In this document: piece after piece, positions 31,671-42,762 of the stretch
Position numbering within the stretch: the stretch's first letter is position 1
How the letters are laid out: every line of letters starts with the position of its first letter
Assembly (NCBI GenBank): GCA_018907035.1
Contig: JACCIC010000374.1
Coordinates: 1-64,000, forward strand
DNA: 64,000 nt
Reading direction: 5' to 3'
Source of the DNA: Sycobia sp. Sy_11
Lineage: Eukaryota > Arthropoda > Insecta > Hymenoptera > Epichrysomallidae
Notes under the pieces: model-generated
What the model saw: the letters and a program-made list of their open reading frames with translations, nothing else
Databases searched by the model: none
What the model was told of the DNA's origin: nothing
Position numbers and translations under genes: made by a program

Positions 31671-31671
31671 G

Positions 31672-31689
31672 TGGCGCCCAACGTGGGGC
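31672..31689 (+). promoter_or_regulatory. Gypsy-2 primer-binding site (tRNA-Lys type)
   Basis: TGGCGCCCAACGTGGGGC follows the LTR end (gtcaca) after one base. This 18-base sequence is a known tRNA-Lys primer site of gypsy-type elements and retroviruses. Confidence 0.9.
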
Positions 31690-32099
31690 CGCGCTGAACG
31701 GGGAGGGCAGCAATGCGTGAGAGAGTTAACTGCTTAGGACTTAACTTAATCCGGCCATGTGGCGCGGGAAGTCTGCTATTGTTGTGAGCGTGCGGGCGGA
31801 AGTGCGTCGTTGATCAGACACGACGTGAATCGTGCGAGGCGATCGCCGCCATTTTGCGAGCGCGCCGGCAGACGAGTGAGGCGGGGCGCGAACGCCGTCG
31901 TCGACGTTAGGCGACCGGCCGAGTTAGGCCGCGGTAGAGAGCGAGTGCGTCAGTAGTAGTGGCTAGGAGTGGGTGAGACTGCCCGCCGCTGGACGCTCGA
32001 GAGATAAGTCGGCGTAATAATCACGGCCGAGTGTGTCGGACGTGGACTTAGAAAATTTTTCATTGACTCGCCGGAGACTAAGTGCCCGAGCCGCGGGAC

Positions 32100-32840
32100 T
32101 TTTTTTTATATAATAAATTTTTTTTTATATAATAGAATAAATATGAACTAGATCGTAAATATTGTTCATGTTCGTTACATATTATTTATATTATTATTAA
32201 AATAATGAAATAAGAAATTATTTTATTAACTTTACAATATTTAATCATGATATTCAAAATTTAAATTAACAGCACTGAAGATTATAAAATTCCTACTTAA
32301 TTTAATATTTATTAGTTATTTCGTTAACTTATTATCCATTAAATTAAGTATCATCATAAATGAGTATCAATACATGAGTATGAATATTACCAATAGTAAT
32401 CAAATATTACATGAAATAATAATATAAATATAAAATATATAAAATATATAATTTATAATGTATAAAATTTAATAATATTAGAATATAATATATATATTAA
32501 TTATTAATTATATTAATAATATGAATATGTTCGAATCTAATTGATTTGAAATTTAATATTTAATAAATTAAATTTACGCAATGTTTAAATAATATTTAAG
32601 ACTCAAATTAAATTGCTCAAATTACTGACGGGTGTCGGTATAGATTGCACTAGATGAACTTCATTTGGTCGGTCCGAGAGCAAATAAAGGAAATGCCCGA
32701 TATATATTACTGTTTTCTTTGTCACTTTAGCAAAATCAATTATTTGTGAGCCATTAATATAGCTTAGACGAGTGAGAAGAACATTTTAAATTACTTTAAT
32801 AAAAGAAACAAATTGACTCACCATTAAGTTAATAAATTGG
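32100..32840. other. AT-rich block between Gypsy-2 leader and gag
   Basis: Composition changes sharply from the GC-rich leader to almost pure AT at 32100 and back at about 32840. ttttttttatataata occurs twice (32101 and 32122) at its left edge. No coding or terminal repeats are clear. It may be an insertion into the element or an unusual leader. Confidence 0.4.
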
Positions 32841-32852
32841 ACGCGGATCAAG

Positions 32853-35215
32853 ATGGAATGGTCAGGAGGTAATGTAACACAATCGGAGCAATACCAGAGG
32901 TTGATGCGACAAATGCTCACCGGTGATAGAGATATGCGGTACAGACTAAGGAACTTAAGAGCTGAGAGTCAGGAAAATGCTACGAGAGCTACGCTTTAGC
33001 CCGAGAGGAGACTTACCGTCATTAGCAGGGCGGCTACTACGCTACGTGTACAAAACGCTCGGAACTCGAGAGGACGTACTGTGGTATCTCGAAGGGGATG
33101 AGAACACGGGAGATGATACAGCTGAGGTGATGCTGTCAGCGCTGAAAATATCTGACATCGAAGAGGCAGAGGAGATGCCGCTATGAGGAGCAAGTTCGTT
33201 CACCACCATCGCGGAGGCCGTAAGTACATCAGCAGCTATGTTTGTTCGGACGGAGGTGACCACGACGATTACCACGTCATTCTCGACGGCATTCAGTGAA
33301 ATGCCATTTACAAGGATCACCCGGCCTATCATGTCAACGGTGACCGGAGCAGTCTCTGGCATGTCGCAGAGAGATGGACATAGAGGGTTACCACTATGGG
33401 TGCCATATCGAAGCAATGATGGATATTGGCTATCCGGATGGATATCGGCATATGGGCATGAACCACGACCATACGGGATGGCAAACACGTTTAGCCCGCG
33501 AGACTCAGCTGCCGCGGATACTCATAGAGATCCCTACGCCAGGAGTTACGGACCAGATGGTATGTTTGGCGCATCCGTCAGCCTCAGAATATAATATAAT
33601 GGAACGCAAGCTCAACTATACCGAAAGTGTATTAGGGGGACAACCAGCACCGATAACAGCGAGAAGCGAGGGAGGGCTTACCAAATCAAGACGGGCCACG
33701 GAAATACCCGACAACGACAACCAACAAACAGATGCACCTAGGACTAGTGGGTCAACGAAACAGAAAGAAAAAAAAGGAAAAGCGAGTACGCCATCGAACG
33801 AGCCCGCTAGAACTAATAGAGAAGAAAGCAATACGGGGCATAGACGAGAAAGCAGGAAATCGAAAGGCAATGCGGCATACTCGAAAGGACGAGTTCATCA
33901 ACGGCAGCATTCCGAATCACCATCCGGCCAACAATTCAGAGGCTATAGCTCGTCCGAGGAGTGATCGGAAAGTCACGGCGAGGCGTTTCGACCTGCAGAC
34001 AACAATACTGAAGAAAGCCAGACTGATGGAAGTCTGCACGAAGTCCGGTGAGAGAAAAACCGCAAGAGAGAAAACAGCGATCACCTCAAATGGTACACAG
34101 CGATATACGAATTCTGCAAAGCTGGAGGATAAAATTTGCAGGTGAATACTATAATGACCCGGAGGAATACTTAGAGCAATTGATCGACTGCCAAAGAAGT
34201 TTGGGAATATCGGAAGAAGCCCTGCTCAAAGCCATGCCATGCACCTTACGCCCCGGAACCCGAAGCTGGTTTAGGATCATTCGAGAGGAAGTACATACGT
34301 GGAGAGATTTCAAATATCGTCTGCGGCACCAGTACTCGAAGCCACTGGATCGGGACGAACTGTGGAGCGAATTAAAAGTACAGACCCAAGATGATGGCGA
34401 AACTATCACGCAGTATCTGGCAAAGCTGAATATCATTATCCGACAATTCAAGAGGAAACCTTCGGTGCGACGGCTTCTAAAAATAGTCTATTGCAATCTG
34501 CAGCCAATATATAGGAAATATTTGAGAGAAAAGGCGATATATACCCTGGGCCACTTAGAGAAGTACAGTCGTAGATTAGAAAGGGAAGTAGACTACGATA
34601 AAAGGTATACTCAGTCTCTACCGAAGGACAAATACCAGATACCGCAGGCCGTCTATCATGTACCGAAAGGTAAGTCAAAGATATCAACGCCTCTGGACAT
34701 CAAGAGCCAATCGTCCAGTAACAGTTCGTCCGAAAGTGATACGGACCGCGGTCACAGCCGAAAACAGTGTCGAAGGCGGCGGAAGAAACGGGATCGACAA
34801 GTCGCCGCAGTCGAGGAAAATAGGACGTCTACCAATAGCCCGAAGCAAGAGACTTGAGCAGAGATTGTGAAGAGTCGAACGTCGAACAATAACGTCCGAG
34901 AGATAAAGAAGAATTTAGGCGGCACGTAAGAACCGATCAGATAGATGAGAGAAACCGCAAATTAGGCCAAGGGCACAATTTGAGAATGCGTCCGAGAGAA
35001 GACCTACGTCTATGCCAAAGGAGACAACGTTCATCGGCGTATGTTATACTTGTCACGTATCGGGGCACCGAGCGGCAGAATGCCCGCGTCGACAGTGCTT
35101 CACGTGTCACCAGGTCGGGCATAGTTCAGCACAGTACCAACGGAAGTCATGGCCAAAGCAACAAATGATAGATGGAGCAACTTGTCAAGTCTGCTAAGCT
35201 GTGACTTTTCAAACG
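32853..35215 (+). pseudogene. Gypsy-2 gag, heavily frameshifted
   Basis: It probably starts at ATG 32853 (MEWSGGNVTQSEQYQRLMRQ) and shifts frame near 32990 (PRGDLPSLAGRLLRYVYKTL). Hydrophilic pieces follow (33374-33964). 34048-34857 carries the capsid core (YYNDPEEYLEQLIDCQRSLG, LRPGTRSWFRIIREE, ETITQYLAKLNIII), matching the retrotransposon gag family. Knuckles CYTCHVSGHRAAEC and CFTCHQVGHSSAQY lie near 35040-35140; the last Cys of the second has become Tyr. Stops lie between the pieces. Confidence 0.75.
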
Positions 35216-35734
35216 TGTACGAACTGTAAGGCAAGACGTCCGCAGTGGGAAAACGAGAGCGCGGGCAGGCTACAAAATCCCCAGTCACTCGCAAGAAGTC
35301 AGGGACTCTCGGGGAACCAATAGATGAGAGAGCATCAAGCTGAGTGCGCAAAGGATTTGACTCTACCTTAAGCGCCGGACCCCGCGAATTTTCTCCGGCC
35401 CGTGAGCGGGAAGACGTGGCTCCGCAACGGCTTTCTGTCAAGTGGACTGATAAGCTGGTTGAACCACCTTCTACAATCCACGAGGTGGGAGAGACTGTAC
35501 ATCATACAGTCGAAAACAAAAGTCGAGAGTCGAATTACTGGGAAGAAACTGGGCCATCATGGAGAGATTGCTCGAGAGCTTTGCAGCCCGTGAAAACGAG
35601 GGAGCCGTTTTAAGTAGATGAGAGTACCGAGTATGAGGACACTAGGCCAGCGGAAATCGAGGAGCCGACTAACGCCGCGGAGCTCGCGAGGGACAAGATA
35701 AGCCGGAAACAGGACGGAGAACCGACGCTATATT

Positions 35735-36124
35735 TGAATATGCATTGGAGGAGAGATATACCGTGCATTATTCGACCCAAGAGCTATGTGTACCCTCTTC
35801 GGACCTGTACTGACAGCCAAATACAGAGATGGGCTAGAGAGGTCGTGCACAACCGTTAAAGGAGCGACGGGAAAACGATTAAACATAGCAGGAGAGATAA
35901 AGATGCGAATGAACATCGAAGGCCACGAGGATTACGTGAGGGTAAGAGCACTTAATGCTCTCGACCACGATGTCATACTCGGCATGGACTTTTGTTATGC
36001 GTGGGATATCGAAGCCAAGTTAGGCCGTGGATTATGGCGTGCCCGAGAAAGAGAGTGGAGAGAATTTGACCCCGATGCTGACGATGAGAAAGCACAAATT
36101 ATAGCCGAGTGTGCAGGCATTTGA
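35735..36124 (+). pseudogene. Gypsy-2 protease
   Basis: The frame reads GEIYRALFDPRAMCTLFGPV, then NIAGEIKMRMNIEGHEDYVR and HDVILGMDFCYAWDIEA. The order (active-site loop, beta strands, ILG-D-F) is that of a gypsy aspartic protease. The loop is D-P-R-A where this group usually has D-T/P-G-A, so Gly has become Arg. It probably runs directly into the RT frame. Confidence 0.7.
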
Positions 36125-36163
36125 GAACTGAAGCCCACAGAACAACAAGAGTTAGAGAGGAAA

Positions 36164-36907
36164 GTGGAGAAAATACTCCACAGCCAACGGGAGAGCGGCA
36201 TGACAAACCTCACCGAGCGCCAGAACATCGTAAAGGACGAAATGCCGGTAAAGCACCATCCGAGGCGCATATCACCGAACATGAGCCAGGTAGCACAGGA
36301 AGAGGTGGAGAGAATGTACCGAGAAGGTATTATAGAAAAGTCCGCGAGTGACTGGAGCAGCGCGCCCTTGATCGTCAAGAATTCAGACGGAAGCTATAGA
36401 TTCTGTATAGACTACAGAGACCTAAACAAGCTGACGAAGAAGGATGCCTATCCGATATCGAGCATCGACACAATTCTGGACAAACTACGGAAAGTCCGAT
36501 ATATCTCGACCATCGACTTGAAACAGGCGTATTTCCAAGTACCGATGGCCGAAAGCAGTAAACGCTACACTACCGTTGCCGTACAAGGCTCGAGGTTGTG
36601 GCAATTTAAGAGGATGCCATTCGGGCTAACGAACGCGCCGATGACATTTCAGCGACTCGTAGATGCGTTGTTCGGGCCCGAATACGAGCCTTGGCTGTTC
36701 GCATACCTAGACGAAATCATCGTCATGACTGAGAGTTTTGAGGACCATATCAAGTATCTGGAAGCAGTACTGCGGAAATTGGTTGATGCGGGACTGCAAA
36801 TCAATCGCAAGAAGTTTGAGTTCGGCAGCACGAGAGTCGCGTATTTGGGATACGTTCTAGACCGAGAGGGGCTACGAACAAACCGTTCTGGAATACCCAG
36901 CACCTAA
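36164..36907 (+). pseudogene. Gypsy-2 reverse transcriptase, YLDE in place of YLDD
   Basis: A 247-codon frame with VERMYREGIIEKSASDWSSA, YRFCIDYRDLNKLTKKDAYP, ISTIDLKQAYFQVPM, FKRMPFGLTNAPMTFQRLVD and FAYLDEIIVM. The second Asp of the catalytic box is Glu. That substitution should remove or badly weaken activity by general knowledge of RTs. The frame breaks at about 36890 before the connection (KNKRQLRRFLGMVGWYVRFI). Confidence 0.88.
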
Positions 36908-37025
36908 GAATAAGCGGCAGCTCCGACGATTCCTAGGTATGGTAGGGTGGTATGTCCGTTTCATCGAGCATGATTCGCAGATCAAAGTGCCGCTGTGTAA
37001 GCTGCTGAAAAATAATCAAGCGTAG

Positions 37026-37487
37026 ATATCGGGCGAGGATCAGGAGGAGACATTTCAGACATTGAAGACAGCCTTGACACTAGCGCCTGTGCTAGCGCGA
37101 CCTGATTTTGCCCGAGAGATCAACGTCCAGAGTGATGCGAGTGACTATGCGATTGGGGCTGTGCTCAGGCAAGATTTCGAGGATGGAGAGCACAATATCA
37201 TATACGTCCCCAGAGTATTGACGCCCGTGGAGAGAAATTACACGACGTTCGAGAAGGAGTGCCTAGCACTCATCTGGGCTATCAAGAAACAGCGTCCGTA
37301 CCTTGAAGGTTACCATTTTAAGGCCATAACGGATCACAGTGCTTTGCAATGGCCCCAGAACTTAAGAGAGCCAAAGGGGCGCCTAACGAATTGGGCACTA
37401 GAGATACAACAATGGAGCTTCCAAATACTTCATCGTAAAGGAACCATGCACCACGTCTCTGACGCCTTATCACGAGGAGTAGGTTAA
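37026..37487 (+). pseudogene. Gypsy-2 RNase H
   Basis: Opens after TAG at 37023. Contains LARPDFAREINVQSDASDYA, NYTTFEKECLALIWAI, ITDHSALQWP, and the ending KGTMHHVSDALSR. The acidic residues of RNase H are present. A stop at 37485 ends the frame before integrase. Confidence 0.85.
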
Positions 37488-38209
37488 GAAGACGAGATTG
37501 CTGCGTTCGAGAAAATTGATGACTCCTGGTACCTGCAAGTAACCCCTGCAAGTTCGTCAGCTGGAAGATTGAGAATGGACTACTCTACAAACATCGTAAA
37601 GATCAGCTAGTTGATCCCATCCAATTTCCTCAGGAAGGATGGGAGCGGCACGAGGAAGGCCTGACCTGGCCGCTACCGGGACCAGCCACGGAGATTCGCC
37701 AGGAGGTGATTTATCATGCATCTCCGGAGCAGTTCGAATCCGTGCGGCAATCGACGGCAACGAACACGCGCCTGAGAGGAGCACGGATGGATGAGGGCCC
37801 CGAGTATAACTGGCCCATCCCACTGCGGACCCCTTCGCCCGTGAGAGAAATGGAGGGATTAGAAATCGGCGAACAACAGCCGGACCCAGGATCCGCAGAG
37901 CCCGAGAGCGGGGCCTTCGAGTTACATGAGCCTCCACGCTCATCATCCGCGACGGATGCGGAACCCGAGGGATATTCCCCAAGAGAAAAGGAGGGAACCA
38001 GGGCCCAGCTAGATGGGCTGGCTGCCCCACTATCGGAGCCTGAGGGGGCTCGCCCGACAAGTGCACCGCCGGCAGAGGACGGCAGGCCCGAATGGTCGGC
38101 GCCGACCCGGCACCTGCAGGAAGGAGATTACGAGTCGCCACGCATAGCCCGAGTAGAGCCTCCAGAGTCACCCGTCTGGAAGCTTCGCAGCGAGGGAGGC
38201 CAACGATGA
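37488..38209 (+). pseudogene. Gypsy-2 remnant after RNase H; integrase core absent
   Basis: 37490-37620 reads SWKIENGLLYKHRKDQL, the usual start of an integrase region, and then jumps to a Pro/Glu/Ser-rich frame (37706-38209, with PEYNWPIPLRTPSPVREMEG and DEGP-rich stretches). No HHCC module and no DDE core lie between. I infer a deletion of about 1 kb. The tail is of unknown function. Confidence 0.65.
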
Positions 38210-38365
38210 GCCAAGAACGAGTCGTGACTATTAGAATAATTAGACAGTAGATTAAGTTTTGCGTTGTAATCAGTATTATTAGCATTAGTATTATTATTAT
38301 TAATTTACCATTGTACCTTAGTTCCGAGAGACCCGGGGTATGAGCCAGTTCACTGTATATGATGT

Positions 38366-38380
38366 AAGCCGGGGGGTATT
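38366..38380 (+). promoter_or_regulatory. Gypsy-2 polypurine-rich tract
   Basis: aagccggggggtatt directly precedes the TGTGACG of the 3' LTR. The G run is the probable plus-strand primer, although two pyrimidine-containing bases separate it from the LTR. Confidence 0.5.
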
Positions 38381-39705
38381 TGTGACGAAGGTCATAACGA
38401 GCGACGGCCTCTTCCCCGGGTGCCTCGGAAGAAGGGGTGCGAATTAATTACTAATCCCCATTTTCTGCTCTTTCGAGGTACGGCTGAGTGAAGCCATAGC
38501 AAAGAAGAGAGGAGCCACGACTACAAGCCCGAACCGATGCGCGCGCGCGCGTCATATACGTAACGAGAGTGAGTAGCGTAAACCGCCGCTGTGCGAAAGA
38601 GCAAGGGAAGGGGAAGACGCGCAGAGCAGAGAAACATTATTGAGCGCTCCACCGTTGAGTGAGACAGAGTTTTCCTAGGTTTTTCCCGTTTTTTTGAACT
38701 ATTGACGATTATTGTGGCCATTGTCGTGTGAGTTTGTCAGTGTTTATCCGCTTCTCCGATAGCCCGCGAGTTTCAGAGAAAATTTAGATAGACCAGATAC
38801 GAGCTCGTGAAGCGCGGGTGCAGTGTTTGCAAGGTTGGAGCGTGCTATGTAAGATCGGGACGCCGGCTACCTAGCTGGTGGACTGCCAAGCCCGCACCGC
38901 TAGCAAGAGAGAGAGAGAGAGAGAGAGAGAGACGACCGTGGCTCACGCGAGCCAGAGTATCACAAGCCCGGACGAGGGAGGTGACAGCACAGCTCACCTG
39001 AGCCGATTACGTCCAGCCCGAGGAGAGGAAGATTACCCGCCAGCGCTTTCCACCGACAGCTCGACGACAGCAATGGTGAGTACTAACGGCAAGCGATCGT
39101 GTCAATGTAAGCCCGGGCCACAGACCGAGGCACGACGGCGGCATATACGTGAACGGGAGAACTTGCGCGCGCGGAAGAGAGTGCTGTCCGAGAAGAAGAG
39201 TTGGCAACCCAATAACGACGATCGTGAGCTAGCGAGTGTATGTGTGTGTGTGTGTGTGTGCGTCTGTGTATGTGTGTGTGAGAGAGAGAATCAGAGTGCG
39301 CGTAACGCGGAACGGAGTGTGAGTGCGAGTGCAAGAGCGGATACCGAGACCGGGAGCGCGAGAGAGAGAGATCGAGTGTGTGCACCGCGCACTCCAGGTG
39401 AGTGCACCTCGTGCCCGAGAGTGCGTGTGCGCATTACCGAGAGTGCGCGAGAGTGAAAGAGAGAATACGATCGAAAGCATTGTACCGTCCTGAAAAATAA
39501 ATGGAAATTGTAATAGAGAACGAACCGTTCTTATTGACTACCGCCCCCCTTTTCTTTTGATTATCCAGCGTTGCCGCGCTCTATCAGCGAACCTCCTCGT
39601 GGAGAGAGGATGAGTCGTCATCTGCCGGAGGAATCAGCAGGTAGGTGCTGAATACATGTGAGCAATATATTCTGTGGCGGCGGCCAGGACAAGGGCCACA
39701 CCGTC

Positions 39706-39708
<3 letters not shown>
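38381..39708 (+). repeat. Gypsy-2 3' LTR
   Basis: Begins tgtgacg and ends cgtcaca, an inverted end pair. The last 470 bp match 31201-31670. Inside are an (AG)n run at 38905-38932 and a (TG)n run near 39239-39280, followed by a GA-rich stretch. The sequence aataaatgg at 39497 is a candidate poly(A) signal, present in both LTRs. It is flanked on the right by (TA)n. Confidence 0.85.
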
Positions 39709-39750
<42 letters not shown>

Positions 39751-40496
39751 CACGTTCGAACTCAACTGATCTATACAACGAACTGGCGCGCAGCGAGGTA
39801 GCGGAGATTTATCGAACGGCGCACTCTCACGCATATATACAAAGAACGTAGGTTCGATGTAGTGCGTCTCGCTATCGTCCCTTTATTCCAACACTTTCTC
39901 TCGTTAGCATAGATGCACATTTTCTCTGTTGGTCCATGCATTCTTCATTCATTCAATAACATGTAGATCTGGTTCTTCATCTTGTTTCTTGTCTTATTTT
40001 ATGTGATAAAAGTAGACTCACGCGATTTTACTATTGCAACATCCACCAACAGTCGATATATGCTGCACGCAATGCGACCAAATAACTACCCGTTCCTTCG
40101 AAACTGCCAAACTCACGCGCATATACATCTACTCCTCTATAACTGTAGTTTAAGTATCGTTGTCCGAAGGAGCAATCCGAAATCGACCCGCTCACGATAC
40201 ACATTCGGATTCGATTTGTCAAATATTAGGTGGCGTTTTGTCAAATACTGCGGCAACGAGCCGATCGTTCATGGTATAAGTGATCGCTGTGTCTCGATGT
40301 GACCTTTTCAACTTCGACCAACTCTTGTTTATGGTACGGTCGAAGATTTTCTCTCCGTTTTGCTCTTTTTCTTTGTAGGTCAAACTCTGTTTGTATATAT
40401 GTAATGTTTGAGTGAATAAACAGTGTTGATTATAAACGTTATTCTTATCGCGTATATACTCATTGCCTCCTTCCCTGTTTTTTCCTATTCCTGTTG

Positions 40497-40533
<37 letters not shown>

Positions 40534-40928
40534 ATACAAATATACATATGTATATATATATATATATATATGATAACGGAGTGCACCTACCTCAATAGCT
40601 GTTAAGACCCGGTGCACGGTGACGTGCGGGAGCTTCCATTACAAGTGCTGGGTGCCTGCCCGGTTCGGCACGACGAGCACGAACATGACCTGACTTACGC
40701 CATCTAAACTGTAGTTCAAGCGGATACGTGCGGGGAACTCCTGCTCGACCGTGACCGTAGAGATCACGAGATTCGTTGCTACACCCGACGGACGAGAGAT
40801 GTGGGTGAATCGCGGAGAACGTCAAGGTTAGATGACGAACGGGGTGGGGAAAAAGGGGGAAGAGAAGAATGCGCTATATTCAAAAGTAAAATAATTTAAT
40901 ATTTAACTTAATATCGTGCCAACTGTAC
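39709..40928. other. Intergenic, no gene recognised
   Basis: (TA)n tract at 39709-39748; another (TA)n-(TG)n-(TA)n compound at 40497-40571. The 40610-40830 part is GC-rich with a 77-codon minus-strand frame (40592-40825) that I do not recognise. No terminal repeats are seen. Confidence 0.45.
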
Positions 40929-41645
40929 GGGGGACTGGAAAACCTCGGCTATGCTTTGTATGTAGCCATCCAGGCGTGAGAAACACTAGGACATGCCCGA
41001 TGGTAGGCTAACACAAAAATCGCCAGAAGGCTCACTTTCTCCTCAAAAGCAGCCGGGCGATTCGACGGACCACCGAGGCTATAGAAGAGAAGGAGAAGAT
41101 CGCAGAAGAAATCAAACAGGACCTGCAAGTGAAAGAGAAAGAGATGAAGTAACTCATGTAGGCAAGCTCCCTTACGTTACGAGAAGACGTACGCACTCGT
41201 ACTAGAAAGATGGAATTCCTGTCGAATATTGAACCCGTCCCGGCTGTCACGACCTAAACCGCTAGGACTCTCACAGACTAGTCGATCGACCTCTCGAGCA
41301 AGTTCGAGAAAAAGGTCGACTAGTCGGAAGAATCATGATTCGCATCCAGCTAGGGTATGTTCGAGATCAGCAGGAGCGGACGTAAATCCTAGTGACCCTC
41401 GTGGATCGAGGATCGATTCAATGGGTTCGATGCAAAAGCGATTGAGACGGTCTGAAGCAGAGACACCAAACCCAGAGGTGCCTTAAAAGAAAAAGGTGGA
41501 GGCACTAGTGCCAAATGCGCCAGGTCTGGAAAACCCTGGCTATGCTTTCTATGTGGTCATCCAGGGGCGAGGAATCCTAAGACCTATCCCATGGTAGGGA
41601 CACATCAAGATTGCAAGAAGGCTCACTTTTTCTCCTCAAGAGAAT
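40929..41645 (+). repeat. Direct-repeat pair enclosing an Arg/Ser-rich frame
   Basis: About 115 bp at 40929-41045 (ctggaaaacctcggctatgc ... aaggctcactttctcctcaa) recur at 41522-41638 with a few changes. Between them, frames such as 41229-41486 are Ser/Arg-rich (SRSTSRASSRKRSTSRKN), reminiscent of the N-terminal part of non-LTR ORF1 proteins, but there is no decisive motif. It may be repeated 5' sequence of a retroelement. Confidence 0.45.
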
Positions 41646-41970
41646 AGTAGACTTAACTTTCGATCACCCTACTTAAAGTATTTTTTTTCTGTAAAATAAA
41701 TGTATATTTTTATTTATAATAAATATAATATTATTTAATGTTTTTATAAAATATAGCTATTTATTTAATACTTCCCTGACTTCTTATTAATTGAAATAAA
41801 TAAATAGTTATTTATTAATTTTATAACTATAGATATTTAATTATTAAATAGTAATAATTTCCTTAAAAATTTTCTCTTCACCAAAAAAAATATATTTGTT
41901 TTTATATATTCGGATCAATTTTTGGATCCTGCTTCTCCGCGGTACTCTTCATTAAAATAAAAGTTTTTAT
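41646..41970. other. AT-rich spacer, no gene seen
   Basis: AT-rich sequence leading to the left target duplication of the first Penelope-like element. Confidence 0.5.
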
Positions 41971-41985
41971 TTACTTTTATATTAA
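41971..41985. repeat. Target-site duplication of PLE-1 (left)
   Basis: ttacttttatattaa here recurs at 44995-45009. The 15-bp duplication brackets the whole inverted-repeat element. Confidence 0.85.
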
Positions 41986-42327
41986 TTAATAAATATTTTT
42001 TTATTGGTCTTACAGTCCAATCAATTCCATCCAAAATAAAATAAAATAAAAATCAAAATAAAATAAAAATAAAAAATAAAAATAATAATAAAAAATAATA
42101 CAAAATAAGAAATAAAAAATAAAAAATAATAAAAATAAAATAAAAAAATAAAAATTAAAAATAAAAATTAAATTAAAAATTAAATTAAAATTATAATGAC
42201 AGTCAGACTGTCCTTGTTTACATTCACCCCCGTAGACTAATCTGAAAATAAAATATTAGCTGAAAAAATTCTTTGTTAGTAAAGTGCAGTCTGACTGTCC
42301 CCAACACCCTTACCTAATTAAAGACTT

Positions 42328-42367
42328 GTCCAACGTTTCGAGCTCGCTACGGCTGCTCATCAGGGAC
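42328..42367 (-). ncRNA. Hammerhead-ribozyme-like motif, PLE-1 left arm
   Basis: On the minus strand GTCC-CTGATGAG, a stem-loop (AGCC...), CTC-GAAA, ACGTT, GGAC. GTCC pairs with GGAC as stem I. CTGATGA and GAAA are the conserved core. ACGT is self-complementary, so stem III would be closed between two copies. One base in stem II differs from the other arm (GAGCAGCC against GAGGAGCC). Confidence 0.65.
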
Positions 42368-42477
42368 TAATCTAAACCTTATATTCCAATCTATATATAC
42401 CCATCCCCACCACCAAACTTCGCAAATCAAATATAAATTCCCCCTCTACACAAATACCAAATGAAGTAATAAACATC

Positions 42478-42762
42478 ATGTCTAAAGGTGCCAAACATGG
42501 AATATTATATTGTAAAAATAATCTCCCGATCAAAGAAATCATCGCGGAGGTTGAAAGTAATCTTTTTGGTTTAAATGATGAAGTAAAAAAGGAATGTAGG
42601 GCATCTTTGGTTAATGTCATTAGTAATTTTAAAAGAGAAAATAAATTTGATAATTTTTTAAATAGTAATTTTATACATGATTTAATTACCGCGAAGAATT
42701 TTTTGAAAACTAACCCTAATATAATCTTCCAAAAGGCCGACAAAGGTAATGTAACTGTGAGC
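42478..42762 (+). pseudogene. Inverted duplicate of the PLE N-terminal coding region
   Basis: Encodes MSKGAKHGILYCKNN ... FQKADKGNVTV, nearly identical to the frame at 44453-44172 on the other strand. At 42762 it joins the antisense GIY-YIG end, so the two ends of the gene meet head to head. Confidence 0.88.

Larger units (their letters stand above)
31201..39708 (+). mobile_element. Gypsy-type LTR retrotransposon (Gypsy-2), internally deleted
   Basis: Plus strand: a truncated 5' LTR, a tRNA-Lys primer site, a GC-rich leader, an AT-rich foreign-looking block, decayed gag, protease, RT, RNase H, then a Pro/Glu-rich C-terminal frame and a 1.33-kb 3' LTR. The integrase catalytic core is missing. 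The 3' LTR ends within (TA)n. Confidence 0.85.

Noticed and set aside
33042..33488. 148-codon minus-strand frame
   Set aside because: It is antisense to the decayed Gypsy-2 gag and shows no motif.
37557..38285. 242-codon minus-strand frame
   Set aside because: It is antisense to the Pro/Glu-rich Gypsy-2 tail; the long frame follows from GC-rich composition.
40219..40617. Tyr-Ile-rich frames here and at 4394, 22668, 39634, 46542 and 56034
   Set aside because: They are translations of (TA)n runs, not proteins.
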